DNA from: Anaerolineales bacterium | GTDB taxonomy: Bacteria > Chloroflexota > Anaerolineae > Anaerolineales > UBA4823 | NCBI GenBank assembly: GCA_022865865.1 | Contig: JALHTN010000273.1 | Coordinates: 1-12,669, forward strand | DNA: 12,669 nucleotides | Direction of reading: 5' to 3' | Shown here: positions 1 through 7,487 of the stretch, piece by piece | How positions within the stretch are numbered: the first letter of the stretch is position 1 | Layout of the letters: every line of letters starts with the position of its first letter | The notes under the pieces: model-generated | Seen by the model: the letters and a program-made list of their open reading frames with translations, nothing else | Told to the model about the DNA's origin: nothing | Database searches by the model: none | Made by a program: the position numbers and the translations under genes

Positions 1-638
1 CGCTCATTATCCCGCTCGACTGCCCGGGCGTATGCTCCAAATTCCTGTCCTAAGCGGACTGGGACAGCGTCCTGCAGATGTGTCCTTCCTGACTTAACAA
101 TTTCATCAAATTCGATCGACTTCTTTCGTAAAGCTTCAGAAAGTTCGGCGACCACCTCTAAAAGTTCGTCCAGGCGCCAAAGACATCCCAATCGAATAGC
201 GGTCGGGATGGTGTCATTCGTGGATTGCGCCATGTTAACGTGGTCATTGGGATGTACCAGGTATTCGCCCAGTTCTCCCCCCAGGATCAGCGTCGCCCGG
301 TTTGCGATCACCTCATTAGTGTTCATGTTGTGACTGGTTCCAGCGCCAGCCTGAAATGGATCAACCACAAATTGGTCATCCAATTTCCCTTGAGAGGCTT
401 CTTGTGCAGCCTGAATTATGGCTGTTGCCAAATCACTCTGCAGCAAACCTAGCTCCTGGTTGACTTGTGCAGCCGCCTGTTTGATCGTCGCCATGGACCA
501 GATAAATGCTCGCCATGGTGCCAGACCGGAGATCGGGAAATTCTCTACAGCACGTTGAGTTTGTGCGCCATACAAAGCTCCAGCAGGAACATTGATACTT
601 CCTAAAGAATCGCTCTCTACTCGAGTTGCTTGATTCAT
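1..638 (-). CDS. Aspartate ammonia-lyase / class II fumarase family protein, N-terminal 212 residues (cut by window edge)
   Basis: This is a lyase of the aspartase/fumarase superfamily, which reversibly eliminates ammonia from aspartate or water from malate in the cytoplasm. Only the N-terminal part is present, because the open frame continues past base 1. The start is ATG at 636-638, with GGAGG at 649-653, 10 nt upstream. Visible motifs are YGAQTQRAVENF (residues 23-34), GAGTSHNMNTNE (98-109), HPNDHVNMAQSTND (129-142) and GRTHLQDAVP (184-193). T101, S139-T140-N141 and H187 fall almost exactly where the substrate-binding residues of E. coli AspA lie (T101, S140-T141-N142, H188). The wording 'TNEV' and 'LQDAVPVRLGQEF' leans toward aspartase rather than fumarase. 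The GSSxxMPxKxN signature loop that would confirm activity lies outside the window. It is divergent from hutI. The family call is firm and the substrate is inferred. Confidence 0.9.
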   Translation of the reverse strand, partial: MNQATRVESDSLGSINVPAGALYGAQTQRAVENFPISGLAPWRAFIWSMATIKQAAAQVNQELGLLQSDLATAIIQAAQEASQGKLDDQFVVDPFQAGAGTSHNMNTNEVIANRATLILGGELGEYLVHPNDHVNMAQSTNDTIPTAIRLGCLWRLDELLEVVAELSEALRKKSIEFDEIVKSGRTHLQDAVPVRLGQEFGAYARAVERDNE

Positions 639-648
639 ATTCGTGATG

Positions 649-653
649 CCTCC
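649..653 (-). promoter_or_regulatory. Shine-Dalgarno GGAGG for the lyase gene
   Basis: The minus strand reads GGAGG, then 10 nt, then ATG at 638. It supports 638 as the start of a gene that is truncated by the window edge and so is easy to miss. Confidence 0.6.
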
Positions 654-656
654 ATT

Positions 657-715
657 CAATTGATACAATTGTTACCGTTTCCATCCAATTCGGAGTATTT
701 AGGTTAAGTATAACC
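657..715. promoter_or_regulatory. Divergent lyase/hutI intergenic region with two short dyads
   Basis: The 213-bp spacer between the divergent lyase and hutI starts holds two compact inverted repeats. CAATTG-ATA-CAATTG lies at 657-671, directly upstream of the lyase ribosome-binding site. GGTTA-AGTA-TAACC lies at 702-715. The second dyad contains TATACT on the minus strand (712-707), a good -10 hexamer for the lyase gene, but no convincing -35 is placed. These look like operator-sized sites for a dimeric regulator. The regulator is not identifiable, and short AT-rich dyads also arise by chance. Confidence 0.35.
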
Positions 716-851
716 GCCAATTCCATATACGATTGGACTAAGCTGGCATCCGTTTTCGAAAATACCTTGCTGCTTGCCACCTGCGATCATCGCATGCCTG
801 CGAATGGTAAAATTGCGGTGGTAAACGAAAATGTATTCTTGAGAAAATACT

Positions 852-2096
852 ATGCTGATCCATTCTGCATCCCAACTATTAACCTTGACCGGCGGCCCGC
901 AAAAAGGCCGCACCTTGGGGCACCTGGGGGTAATTCCCAATGGTGCCATCTTGATCCAGGATGGTGAAATCATCGAAGTAGGTCCCAACCAAACACTGCT
1001 GGTTGCATATCCATACGAAGCAACCATCGATGCCAGCAATTGCGTGGTTATGCCCGGGTTTATCGATCCCCATACCCACGTAATCTGGTCTGGGGACCGG
1101 GCAGCAGAATTCGAAATGCGCTTAGAAGGAAAAACTTATCTGGAGATCTTGGCCGCTGGAGGTGGTATTCTCTCTACCGTGCGATCTACACGTGAAGCCT
1201 CAATCAGCAACCTGCTCAGCGAGACGCGCCCTCGACTGCAAACCATGCTGGAGCATGGCACAACAACTGCGGAAGCAAAAACCGGGTATGGGCTCGAAAC
1301 TAAAACTGAGCTGCGCATGCTCAAGGCACTGATCGCCCTCGATGAAGAAGGTCCAATCGAGCTGGCGATAACTTTCTTGGGCGCACATGCGATCGCACCT
1401 GAATACAAAAATAACCCCCAGGCTTACACAGACCATATATGTGACACCATGCTGCCGGAGGTTCGCAATTGGTGGCCTCTGGGGCGAAAATTACCCTTCG
1501 TGGATGTGTTCTGTGAGACAGGTGCTTTTGATTTAGTTCAATCCAGGCAAATCATGACCCAGGCTAAAAAATTAGGCTTCCCCTTGAAAATTCATGCAGA
1601 CGAATTTGACAATCTGGGAGGGGCGGCCCTGGCAGCAGAACTGCAAGCCGTTTCCGCCGATCATTTGGTCGCCACCTCGCCACAAGATATTAAAACGCTG
1701 GGGAAAAGCGACACGGTGGCAGTTGCACTTCCTGCCACCCCCTTCGGCTTAGCGGAGGAAAAGTACACACCAGCTGAAGAAATTCTGGAAGCAGATGGTA
1801 TCCTGGCCTTGGCGACAGATTTAAACCCTGGTACAGCCTGGTGCGAAAGCATGCAGTTCGCGATCGCCCTGGCATGCCGCTACATGGGTTTAACTCCTGC
1901 TCAGGCAATTGCCGCCGCTACGATCAATGCAGCCGCAGCCATAGATCGGGCTGACAAAATCGGTTCGCTCGAGCCGGGTAAACAAGCAGATCTGATCATC
2001 TTAAATGTCCCAGAATACCAGCATCTGGGCTATCGCTTTGGCACCAACCTGGTGAAACAGGTCATCAAACGGGGCCAGGTAGTCTTCGAAAAATAA
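852..2096 (+). CDS. hutI: Imidazolonepropionase
   Basis: This cytoplasmic amidohydrolase opens the ring of 4-imidazolone-5-propanoate to N-formimino-L-glutamate, the third step of histidine breakdown. The 414 residues match the usual family length (about 400-420). Expected metal ligands are all present: H74 and H76 in FIDPHTHVIWSGDR, H248 in KIHADE, and D323 in ATDLNPGT, matching H80/H82/H249/D324 of the B. subtilis enzyme in order and spacing. Other family motifs are EAKTGYGLE (around 141-149), TFLGAHA (174-180) and a C-terminal GSLEPGKQADLII block. The ATG at 852 is the natural start by length, though only a weak GAGAAA stands in for a ribosome-binding site. An HD-domain gene follows after 32 bp and is probably cotranscribed. 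No other hut gene is visible here, so the rest of the pathway must be elsewhere. Confidence 0.96.
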   Translation: MLIHSASQLLTLTGGPQKGRTLGHLGVIPNGAILIQDGEIIEVGPNQTLLVAYPYEATIDASNCVVMPGFIDPHTHVIWSGDRAAEFEMRLEGKTYLEILAAGGGILSTVRSTREASISNLLSETRPRLQTMLEHGTTTAEAKTGYGLETKTELRMLKALIALDEEGPIELAITFLGAHAIAPEYKNNPQAYTDHICDTMLPEVRNWWPLGRKLPFVDVFCETGAFDLVQSRQIMTQAKKLGFPLKIHADEFDNLGGAALAAELQAVSADHLVATSPQDIKTLGKSDTVAVALPATPFGLAEEKYTPAEEILEADGILALATDLNPGTAWCESMQFAIALACRYMGLTPAQAIAAATINAAAAIDRADKIGSLEPGKQADLIILNVPEYQHLGYRFGTNLVKQVIKRGQVVFEK

Positions 2097-2128
2097 TTCA
2101 AATCCCATCCAACAAAAAGAAGCAGTCT

Positions 2129-2770
2129 ATGCCAACCATCGAAAATGCTCGCAGCTGGTATCCAGAAACCGATCCCGTCCATGGGTTCGATCACATATTA
2201 CGTGTCTACCGCATGGCAGAAAAACTTGCTGTTACTGAAGGTGCAGATTTAGAGATTGTACGCGCAGCAGCCCTGCTGCATGATGCTCAAGGCAGCCAGA
2301 CTGAAGGCGGGGAAGAAGGTCGCCAAAACCACCATCATGTATCTTCAGAATTTGCCCAACGGATATTGGAGGCTGAAGGATGGTCACCAGACAAGATCGC
2401 GGCCGTGCAGCATTGCATCCGGGCACATCGCTTTCGTGACAACACTGAAGCCCCGCAATCATTGGAGGCAAAAATATTGTTTGATGCGGATAAGTTGGAC
2501 GTGATAGGCGCGATTGGTGTGGCACGAACGATTGCATTCGATGTGGTCGTTCACCAACCCATATACACCCAACCCTCAGTTCGCTTTCTGGAAACCAGGA
2601 AAAAAGAACCTGGAGAACCGCATAGCTCCTATCACGAGTACTTATTTAAGCTGAGCAAGATCAAAGACCGCTTGTTTACCACCACTGCTCAAGCCATCGC
2701 TGTAGACCGTCATCGCTTCATGGCCGAATACTTCGAGCGTCTGGGAGCGGAAGAACGTGGAGAGTTATAA
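2129..2770 (+). CDS. HD-domain phosphohydrolase (YedJ-like)
   Basis: This 213-residue cytoplasmic protein is a single HD domain, the metal-dependent phosphohydrolase fold. The metal-binding pattern is clear: HGFDH (residues 18-22, first His), the doublet H51-D52 in ALLHDAQG, a His-rich stretch HHH (68-70), QHCIRAHR (94-101) and DADKLD (119-124). The arrangement resembles E. coli YedJ and other small uncharacterised HD hydrolases that act on phosphomonoesters or nucleotides. The real substrate is unknown. The ATG at 2129 fits the domain boundary, but the upstream AAAGAAG is a poor ribosome-binding site, so translation may depend on readthrough from hutI, 32 bp upstream. Nothing in the sequence ties it chemically to histidine catabolism. 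Confidence 0.85.
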   Translation: MPTIENARSWYPETDPVHGFDHILRVYRMAEKLAVTEGADLEIVRAAALLHDAQGSQTEGGEEGRQNHHHVSSEFAQRILEAEGWSPDKIAAVQHCIRAHRFRDNTEAPQSLEAKILFDADKLDVIGAIGVARTIAFDVVVHQPIYTQPSVRFLETRKKEPGEPHSSYHEYLFKLSKIKDRLFTTTAQAIAVDRHRFMAEYFERLGAEERGEL

Positions 2771-2791
2771 GTCAACTATCAATATTGTTGA

Positions 2792-2819
2792 TTGGCACTG
2801 AGCAAATTCCGACTAGAAT
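2792..2819 (+). promoter_or_regulatory. Candidate sigma-70-type promoter for the response regulator
   Basis: TTGGCA (2792-2797), a 16-nt spacer and TAGAAT (2814-2819) resemble the -35 and -10 consensus. Transcription would start at about 2826, practically on the ATG at 2827. No Shine-Dalgarno sequence precedes that ATG, so this would give a leaderless mRNA. This is a reading by eye. Confidence 0.35.
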
Positions 2820-2826
2820 TACTGGC

Positions 2827-3453
2827 ATGAACGAGCCCATCCTCGTAGTTGAAGACGTCCCCAATATTCTCGAACTGCTCGATGTGACCTTACGCTTCAA
2901 AGGCTACCCCGTAATAACAGCCAGCAATGGGGAAGAAGCCCTTGAAATCGTCCCACAGCAACCTCCAGCCTTGGTGATCACAGATATCATGATGCCTAGG
3001 ATGGATGGTTATACGCTAGCATTCAATTTAAGGCGCAACCCTGAGACAAGCCACATACCGATCATCTTTCTATCTGCGACCTACGTTACACCTGAGGATA
3101 AAGATTTTGCCATGAGTCTCGGCGCGGTTCGTTTCATGGAGAAACCGGTGGATACAGAAGATTTTCTTCTCACGGTTGCGGAAGTCTTAACTAAGAGCAA
3201 TGGCGCGCTCTCCCCCCCGATGGACAAACAGCAGTTTAAAAATGGCTACCGGCGCAGACTAGAAGTTAAGCTTGGGCACAAAAACGCCCAGATCGTTCGC
3301 AATGAGCGCCTGTTGAATACCCTCCCGGATTCACTCAAAGTATCCTTTGAACAAATGCTTCAAGACAACTATGAACAGAGGGATCAGATCCAATGGGAGC
3401 TAGATGAGATTTTCGGACGCCTGGAAAAAACGCTGCAAGATCCCCCATCTTAA
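2827..3453 (+). CDS. Response regulator, receiver domain with helical C-terminal extension
   Basis: This 208-residue protein carries a CheY-like receiver domain (about residues 4-120). The acidic pair E9-D10 (VVEDV), the phosphoacceptor D53 (ITDIMMPRMDGY), S83 (FLSA) and K106 (MEKPVD) are all in place, so it should be phosphorylated by a histidine kinase. The remaining 88 or so residues are polar and predicted helical (for example QIVRNERLL and RDQIQWELDEIF). They show no recognisable HTH, GGDEF, EAL or HD output domain. The frame is open back to a TTG at 2785, but the receiver fold begins at the ATG at 2827, and the candidate promoter lies inside the longer version, so 2827 is chosen. No kinase gene is nearby. 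A strong terminator follows. Confidence 0.88.
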   Translation: MNEPILVVEDVPNILELLDVTLRFKGYPVITASNGEEALEIVPQQPPALVITDIMMPRMDGYTLAFNLRRNPETSHIPIIFLSATYVTPEDKDFAMSLGAVRFMEKPVDTEDFLLTVAEVLTKSNGALSPPMDKQQFKNGYRRRLEVKLGHKNAQIVRNERLLNTLPDSLKVSFEQMLQDNYEQRDQIQWELDEIFGRLEKTLQDPPS

Positions 3454-3480
3454 TCACACCCATCAAGCCTGCAATATACC

Positions 3481-3512
3481 GAACCTCGCTCAGATCTGGT
3501 GAGGTTCTTTTT
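3481..3512 (+). terminator. Rho-independent terminator after the response regulator
   Basis: A perfect 7-bp stem GAACCTC / GAGGTTC (3481-3487 and 3501-3507) with a 13-nt loop is followed by TTTTT (3508-3512), 28 bp after the stop codon. It ends the hutI-HD-response regulator run. The other strand has no T-run, so it does not serve the convergent VOC gene. Confidence 0.75.
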
Positions 3513-3642
3513 ATTTGCTCATTGCGTATTTAGTGAGAGCAATTTTCAGTTTAACAGGTGCAAAATACGAACAATCCAGATCTAATCCAGGGAATTACTG
3601 ATCTAATCGGAAAATCATCAGAAATGAGCTCATAGCTGCAGT

Positions 3643-3993
3643 TCAGGTTAATTCGATCAAGTTCCCGGCGGGATCATGAAACATTACCCAGCGTGAAGCA
3701 TCCTGTCCTTCCACTCCCCAGGGTAAATCTACGCCATGCTCCATCAAGCGTTCGACTGCTTGATCGAGATCACTAACTTTAAAAGCGAACAACGGGAACC
3801 GGGATGGTTCTGCATCTTCGGCTGGATGAGGTTTTCCCTTCAAGATCGTCAAATATGCTCCACCCACTTTGAAATGCGGTCGTCCATCGTGGTGATGTGG
3901 AAGCAGCTCTAATCCGAGTGCATCCTTGTAGAAATGGACTGCCTCCAGCACATTCTCCGCCCATAAACAAATTACAGCAATATCTTTTATCAT
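3643..3993 (-). CDS. VOC-fold (glyoxalase/bleomycin-resistance superfamily) protein
   Basis: This 116-residue single-domain protein has two paired beta-alpha-beta-beta-beta modules: a first half with AVHFYKDALGLELL (18-31) and GGAYLTI (44-50), and a second half with AFKVSDLDQAVERL (70-83) and the typical ending FHDPAGNLIEL (105-115). Members bind or transform small molecules such as methylglyoxal adducts or antibiotics. Here the first-strand metal position looks like Ala/Ile rather than His/Gln, and only the C-terminal Glu (E114) is clearly kept, so catalysis is doubtful and a binding role is possible. The frame extends upstream to 4041, but the fold starts at the ATG at 3993, which has GGAG 9 nt upstream. 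It lies 77 bp downstream of surE on the same strand and may be cotranscribed. Confidence 0.85.
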   Translation of the reverse strand: MIKDIAVICLWAENVLEAVHFYKDALGLELLPHHHDGRPHFKVGGAYLTILKGKPHPAEDAEPSRFPLFAFKVSDLDQAVERLMEHGVDLPWGVEGQDASRWVMFHDPAGNLIELT

Positions 3994-4070
3994 GGATAAT
4001 TTCTCCACTCCAAATTCATCTTCAAGATTGTGATTGCACACTCAAGGGGGAAAATTGGATAATCACCCGC

Positions 4071-4889
4071 TCATTTCCCTAGCAGAATGTTTTTGAGTTC
4101 ACTAAGTTCAATGCGGGAGGTCAAATCTAAACTGAGTGGTGTCACAGAGACACGCTTCTTGACCCGCACTGTATATACATCAGAATCGGGACGATCCTGT
4201 TTGGGATCACCTACAATCCGGTAGCTGGGGATGCCAGGTTGATCCCAGGAGTCTCTTTCCGGAGGAGTTGGTTGGTAATATATATTTCGGGACAGGCGGG
4301 TAATCTCCCAGGGAGTTTCGGGAGTTGCTTCGCAGGGTACATCCACTTTAAGTACATTTACATCCGTGGGTAATTTCTTCTCCATCAGCAAGCGACCAAA
4401 ATAGGCTGCAAAATAACCTGCAGTGGAGAAATCCACCTCGTGTGAATAACTTAAATGGTATTCACGCTTGGTCTCCAGGGAAATTGCCATGGCGGGGATC
4501 CCGTGAGTGGCGGCTTCTAAAGCTGCGCCCACCGTACCGGAGACGGTGATACCCGTTCCCAGGTTCTCTCCATAATTGATCCCGGCTACTGCCAGAACTG
4601 GTTTTTCAGGCAAGATTTCAAAAACAGCGTGCAGGACAGCCTGGGCAGGGGTTCCACCAACCGCGTAAACATTCCAATCTTTGCCATCGATTAGCATTTT
4701 CTGCTGGTCGATCAACCCGTCCGAGTAAATCGGCAGGCTGCGTCCCGCTCCAGAAAACTGGTCCCGCGGGGCAACCACATTCACAAAACCTAATTCAGAT
4801 AGAGCTTTGGCAGCAGTCCATAAGCCAGGTGATTGGATGCCATCATCATTGGTGAGTAACAGCTGTGGTGAATCCATTTTCTTATCCAT
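4071..4889 (-). CDS. surE: 5'/3'-nucleotidase SurE
   Basis: SurE is a metal-dependent nucleoside 5'/3'-monophosphatase of the cytoplasm, linked in other bacteria to stationary-phase survival and nucleotide salvage. The signature is complete: LLLTNDDGIQSPG (10-22) with metal ligands D15-D16, VVAPRDQFSGAG (38-48, with S46), GGTPAQAV (78-85) and GINYGENLGTGITVSGTVGAA (from 103, with N105). The length of 272 residues is normal. The start is uncertain: ATG 4889 gives MDKKMDS, ATG 4877 is almost as good, and an in-frame TTG at 4916 sits too close to GGAG to be likely. A VOC gene follows downstream. A weak promoter-like pair (TTGAAG at 5025-5020, 18 nt, TAATAT at 5001-4996, minus strand) lies in the AT-rich spacer upstream. 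Confidence 0.93.
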   Translation of the reverse strand: MDKKMDSPQLLLTNDDGIQSPGLWTAAKALSELGFVNVVAPRDQFSGAGRSLPIYSDGLIDQQKMLIDGKDWNVYAVGGTPAQAVLHAVFEILPEKPVLAVAGINYGENLGTGITVSGTVGAALEAATHGIPAMAISLETKREYHLSYSHEVDFSTAGYFAAYFGRLLMEKKLPTDVNVLKVDVPCEATPETPWEITRLSRNIYYQPTPPERDSWDQPGIPSYRIVGDPKQDRPDSDVYTVRVKKRVSVTPLSLDLTSRIELSELKNILLGK

Positions 4890-5077
4890 AATTTTTGTTC
4901 GAACCAACGAACCCAATCTCCTGTCTTCAGCAAATCAAATTCATGCATGGTTCAGGTTGCCAAACCTCACGCATTTTCGCAGAAGAATTTCAATAATATT
5001 AGCGATAATAATACTTTATCTTCAAAGGAAGACTTGGTTTTCGCGAACCTTCATCCTCCCATGCTGCCGTCAAACGT

Positions 5078-5701
5078 TCATTTTTTCAAGAACAACCAAA
5101 TTCCTGCAATCAGTAAACACACCCAGCTCAGCACAAGAATGGGGAAATACATAAATCCAAATACCAGGAATAATCCGTGAACAGCCATCAGCAAGCCAGC
5201 CCACCTTGGGAAAAATTCACTCCGCCAGATTGCCAACCCCGTCAATCCGGTTCCCAAGAGGTAAAGAACGCCTCCAAACAAATTGATCACTGCTGGTTTC
5301 CCAGTAGCAACTTGGGTGATAATCTCCGGCAAATGACTATCACCCAGGAGGTAAAGTTCAGCCAGATGGGGGCTGACAAAGGAGAACACACCAAGGGTGG
5401 CAATGGCTAACGATGTACCGATAATAGAATTCATAAAACCCCAAAAAGCGACCTGTTCAACCTTTTCCTCCTCGGCAAGCCTGGCATATAATCCCCAAAA
5501 ACCAAAGAAAGGTATCACATAAGCAAAGATGGTTAGTACTTGGGCTGGAAAATAGTTGGCGCTGGATACTACCTTTGCCCAAGCATCAACATCCACATTC
5601 GGCAGTGGTAAGGGACCACGCAGCATAAGACCTATAATCCCAAGAACACTTGCCAAAGTAAATGTCAATAAACTCCAGCGTATTCGATTTGATCTTTCCA
5701 T
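5078..5701 (-). CDS. Six-helix integral membrane protein, function unknown
   Basis: I do not recognise a named family. The 207-residue protein is strongly hydrophobic with about six likely transmembrane segments (near residues 9-28, 52-75, 85-108, 135-157, 165-184 and 187-205). A charged loop, YARLAEEEKVEQ (around 73-84), separates helices 2 and 3. There is no signal-peptidase site; the basic N-terminus (RSNRIRW) suggests the first helix is an anchor. The overall look resembles DUF4386-like small membrane proteins, but this is only an impression. ATG 5701 is preferred over the upstream ATG 5716 because GAGGAA (5714-5709) lies 7 nt before it and overlaps the upstream candidate. It stands alone: surE starts 188 bp downstream and the sugar kinase is divergent. 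No clear terminator follows. Confidence 0.75.
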   Translation of the reverse strand: MERSNRIRWSLLTFTLASVLGIIGLMLRGPLPLPNVDVDAWAKVVSSANYFPAQVLTIFAYVIPFFGFWGLYARLAEEEKVEQVAFWGFMNSIIGTSLAIATLGVFSFVSPHLAELYLLGDSHLPEIITQVATGKPAVINLFGGVLYLLGTGLTGLAIWRSEFFPRWAGLLMAVHGLFLVFGFMYFPILVLSWVCLLIAGIWLFLKK

Positions 5702-5966
5702 GTTAAATTTCCTCATATCTTAAAATTCAACCCTGCGGTTGCTGGATAATTTTTGCTATCCCAGATCGGGCCGTGAATGGTATAAAATATGTTATCAATC
5801 TACTTCGCACAGACTGACATTATATTCGAATGTTTATTTTTAGATCTAATTTTCCCATATATACTACCCGATTTATGCTTCTAAAGATGGATATCCACAA
5901 AGCAAAATTCCTTAGTAAAATATTCGTCATTTCGTAGCAGATTATCCTGACCCTCCACGAGCCATT
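5702..5966. other. AT-rich divergent spacer between membrane protein and sugar kinase
   Basis: This 265-bp stretch between divergent genes has no credible coding frame. It holds several AT-rich hexamers that could be -10 boxes (TATAAA at 5781-5786, TATACT in the run near 5860, TAAAAT near 5913), but I could not pair any of them with a good -35, so no promoter is assigned. A small GGATA/TATCC dyad near 5743-5760 is probably chance. Confidence 0.4.
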
Positions 5967-7487
5967 ATGTTATTAAGTCTCGATCTTGGCACCACTCATT
6001 CCAAAGCTGGTTTATTTACCAGGGATGGCAGCCTGCAAAGTGTTGCCAGGCAGCAAACCGTTGCCCATCAAGAACCCTCAGGCAGCGCATATTATGACCC
6101 ACAAGAAATGTGGGCTGCGGTCATCAAGATCATCTGTGAAGTCACAAAAGGGCTCGATACCCGCGAGATCGCCACAGTGGGTATCGCCAGCATGGCAGAA
6201 ACCGGTCTGCTGGTTGACAAACAGACCGGTGAAGCGCGATCACACATGCTTCCCTGGTATGATGCCAGTGCGGCCCCCCAAGTAAAATTAATCCAACAGA
6301 ACAGCGACCCGGTGACCCGATTTTATCACTCCGGTATGCGCCCCAATTTCAAGTGCAGCCTGGCAAAACTGCTCTGGCTGCGCGAGAAAGATCCCCACCT
6401 CCTGGAAGGTAGTGTCTGGCTATCAACTGCGGACTACATCGCATTTCGCCTTACAGGGAACATAGCCACGGATTATTCTCTCGCCGGGCGCACCTATGCC
6501 TTCCAGCTTGAGCAGCTGTCCTGGGATATTGAATGGCTGGAAAGATTTGGTTTCCGAGCAGATCTATACCCACAGGCAGTTCCCAGTGGTCACCCAATCG
6601 GAGGGATAAGGAAAGAATCTGCCCTGCTTATTGGATTACCTCCAGGCACCCCGGTAGCCATCAGCGGTCACGATCATGTTTGTGCCGCATTTGCGGCGGT
6701 TGGCACCGAATCTGGGTTGGCTCTTGATTCGATGGGTACTGCTGAGGCCCTGGTTGGAAATTTTGATCGAGATAAATTGGGAAAGGAGGAATATCTATCC
6801 GGCCTGGTGTTCGGCCGCCATGTCGCTGGTGGAGGCTACTACTGGATGGGAGGCATGTCAGCCTCCGGAGGTTCAATTGAATGGCTGCGCACAATTCTTG
6901 GTGATCCTACGCTTTCTTACCAGGAATTAGAGGTACTCGTCGAGAAGGCTCCCCCAGGTCCAACTGGCATATTGTATTTTCCCTACCTTTCAGGCAGCGG
7001 GTCTCCCCACACAGATATCCAGGCACGCGGGGCATTTGTTGGGCTGGTTCAGATTCACAAGCGCTCGGATCTGGTTAAGGCAGTTCTTGAAGGCACAGCC
7101 TACGAAGCGGAATTTATTCGCCAGGCAGCACAAAAGATCTTACGAAAAGAAATCAGCTCGTTAAAAGTATCTGGCGGTGGCTCACGCCTCAAAAAATGGG
7201 TGCAGATCAAGGCAGATGTCTCCGGATGTGAAATAGAAGTTTCCACGCTCAGTGAAGCAGCACTGCTTGGTGCGGCTTTGGTGGCCGGGATCGGCTGCGG
7301 TGTCTACAGCGATGAAAAGGAAGCCAGAGCTTTTTTGGTCAGCTCAGCAGGTCCCATCTACCAGCCAAACGGCACCCAAAACCGCATTTACCAGCAGCTT
7401 TATCAGGAGGGATTCTTACCCTTACAAAATCCTTTACGCGACATCAGCAGCAAGATTTCATCAACTTCTCTTACTACCAAGGGCTAA
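5967..7487 (+). CDS. FGGY-family carbohydrate kinase
   Basis: This cytoplasmic kinase transfers phosphate from ATP to a sugar or sugar alcohol. The 506 residues are normal for the family. Visible landmarks are the N-terminal phosphate loop LDLGTTHSKAG (5-15), the catalytic Asp D236 in ISGHDHVCAAF, the DSMGTAEAL loop (254-262) that opens the C-terminal domain, and the adenine-site motif VSGGGSR (401-407). The substrate loop reads SMAETG (75-80) instead of the QMHG of classical xylulokinases or the motifs of glycerol kinase. The sugar is therefore not assignable from sequence; xylulose-, gluconate- or erythritol-type substrates are all possible. The ATG at 5967 begins right at the first strand, with no clear ribosome-binding site. 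No sugar transporter or isomerase is nearby. The last 27 bp overlap the convergent ABC permease gene. Confidence 0.92.
   Translation: MLLSLDLGTTHSKAGLFTRDGSLQSVARQQTVAHQEPSGSAYYDPQEMWAAVIKIICEVTKGLDTREIATVGIASMAETGLLVDKQTGEARSHMLPWYDASAAPQVKLIQQNSDPVTRFYHSGMRPNFKCSLAKLLWLREKDPHLLEGSVWLSTADYIAFRLTGNIATDYSLAGRTYAFQLEQLSWDIEWLERFGFRADLYPQAVPSGHPIGGIRKESALLIGLPPGTPVAISGHDHVCAAFAAVGTESGLALDSMGTAEALVGNFDRDKLGKEEYLSGLVFGRHVAGGGYYWMGGMSASGGSIEWLRTILGDPTLSYQELEVLVEKAPPGPTGILYFPYLSGSGSPHTDIQARGAFVGLVQIHKRSDLVKAVLEGTAYEAEFIRQAAQKILRKEISSLKVSGGGSRLKKWVQIKADVSGCEIEVSTLSEAALLGAALVAGIGCGVYSDEKEARAFLVSSAGPIYQPNGTQNRIYQQLYQEGFLPLQNPLRDISSKISSTSLTTKG

Noticed and set aside
433..780. Minus-strand 115-residue frame over the lyase start
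   Set aside because: It is out of frame with the aspartase/fumarase coding sequence, which has the family motifs and a good ribosome-binding site.
2785..2826. TTG start 14 codons upstream of the response regulator
   Set aside because: There is no ribosome-binding site, the receiver fold starts at 2827, and the candidate promoter lies within this stretch.
4807..5180. Plus-strand frames of 115 and 77 residues around the surE upstream spacer
   Set aside because: Composition is not protein-like, there is no ribosome-binding site, and one overlaps surE on the opposite strand; the spacer is AT-rich non-coding DNA.
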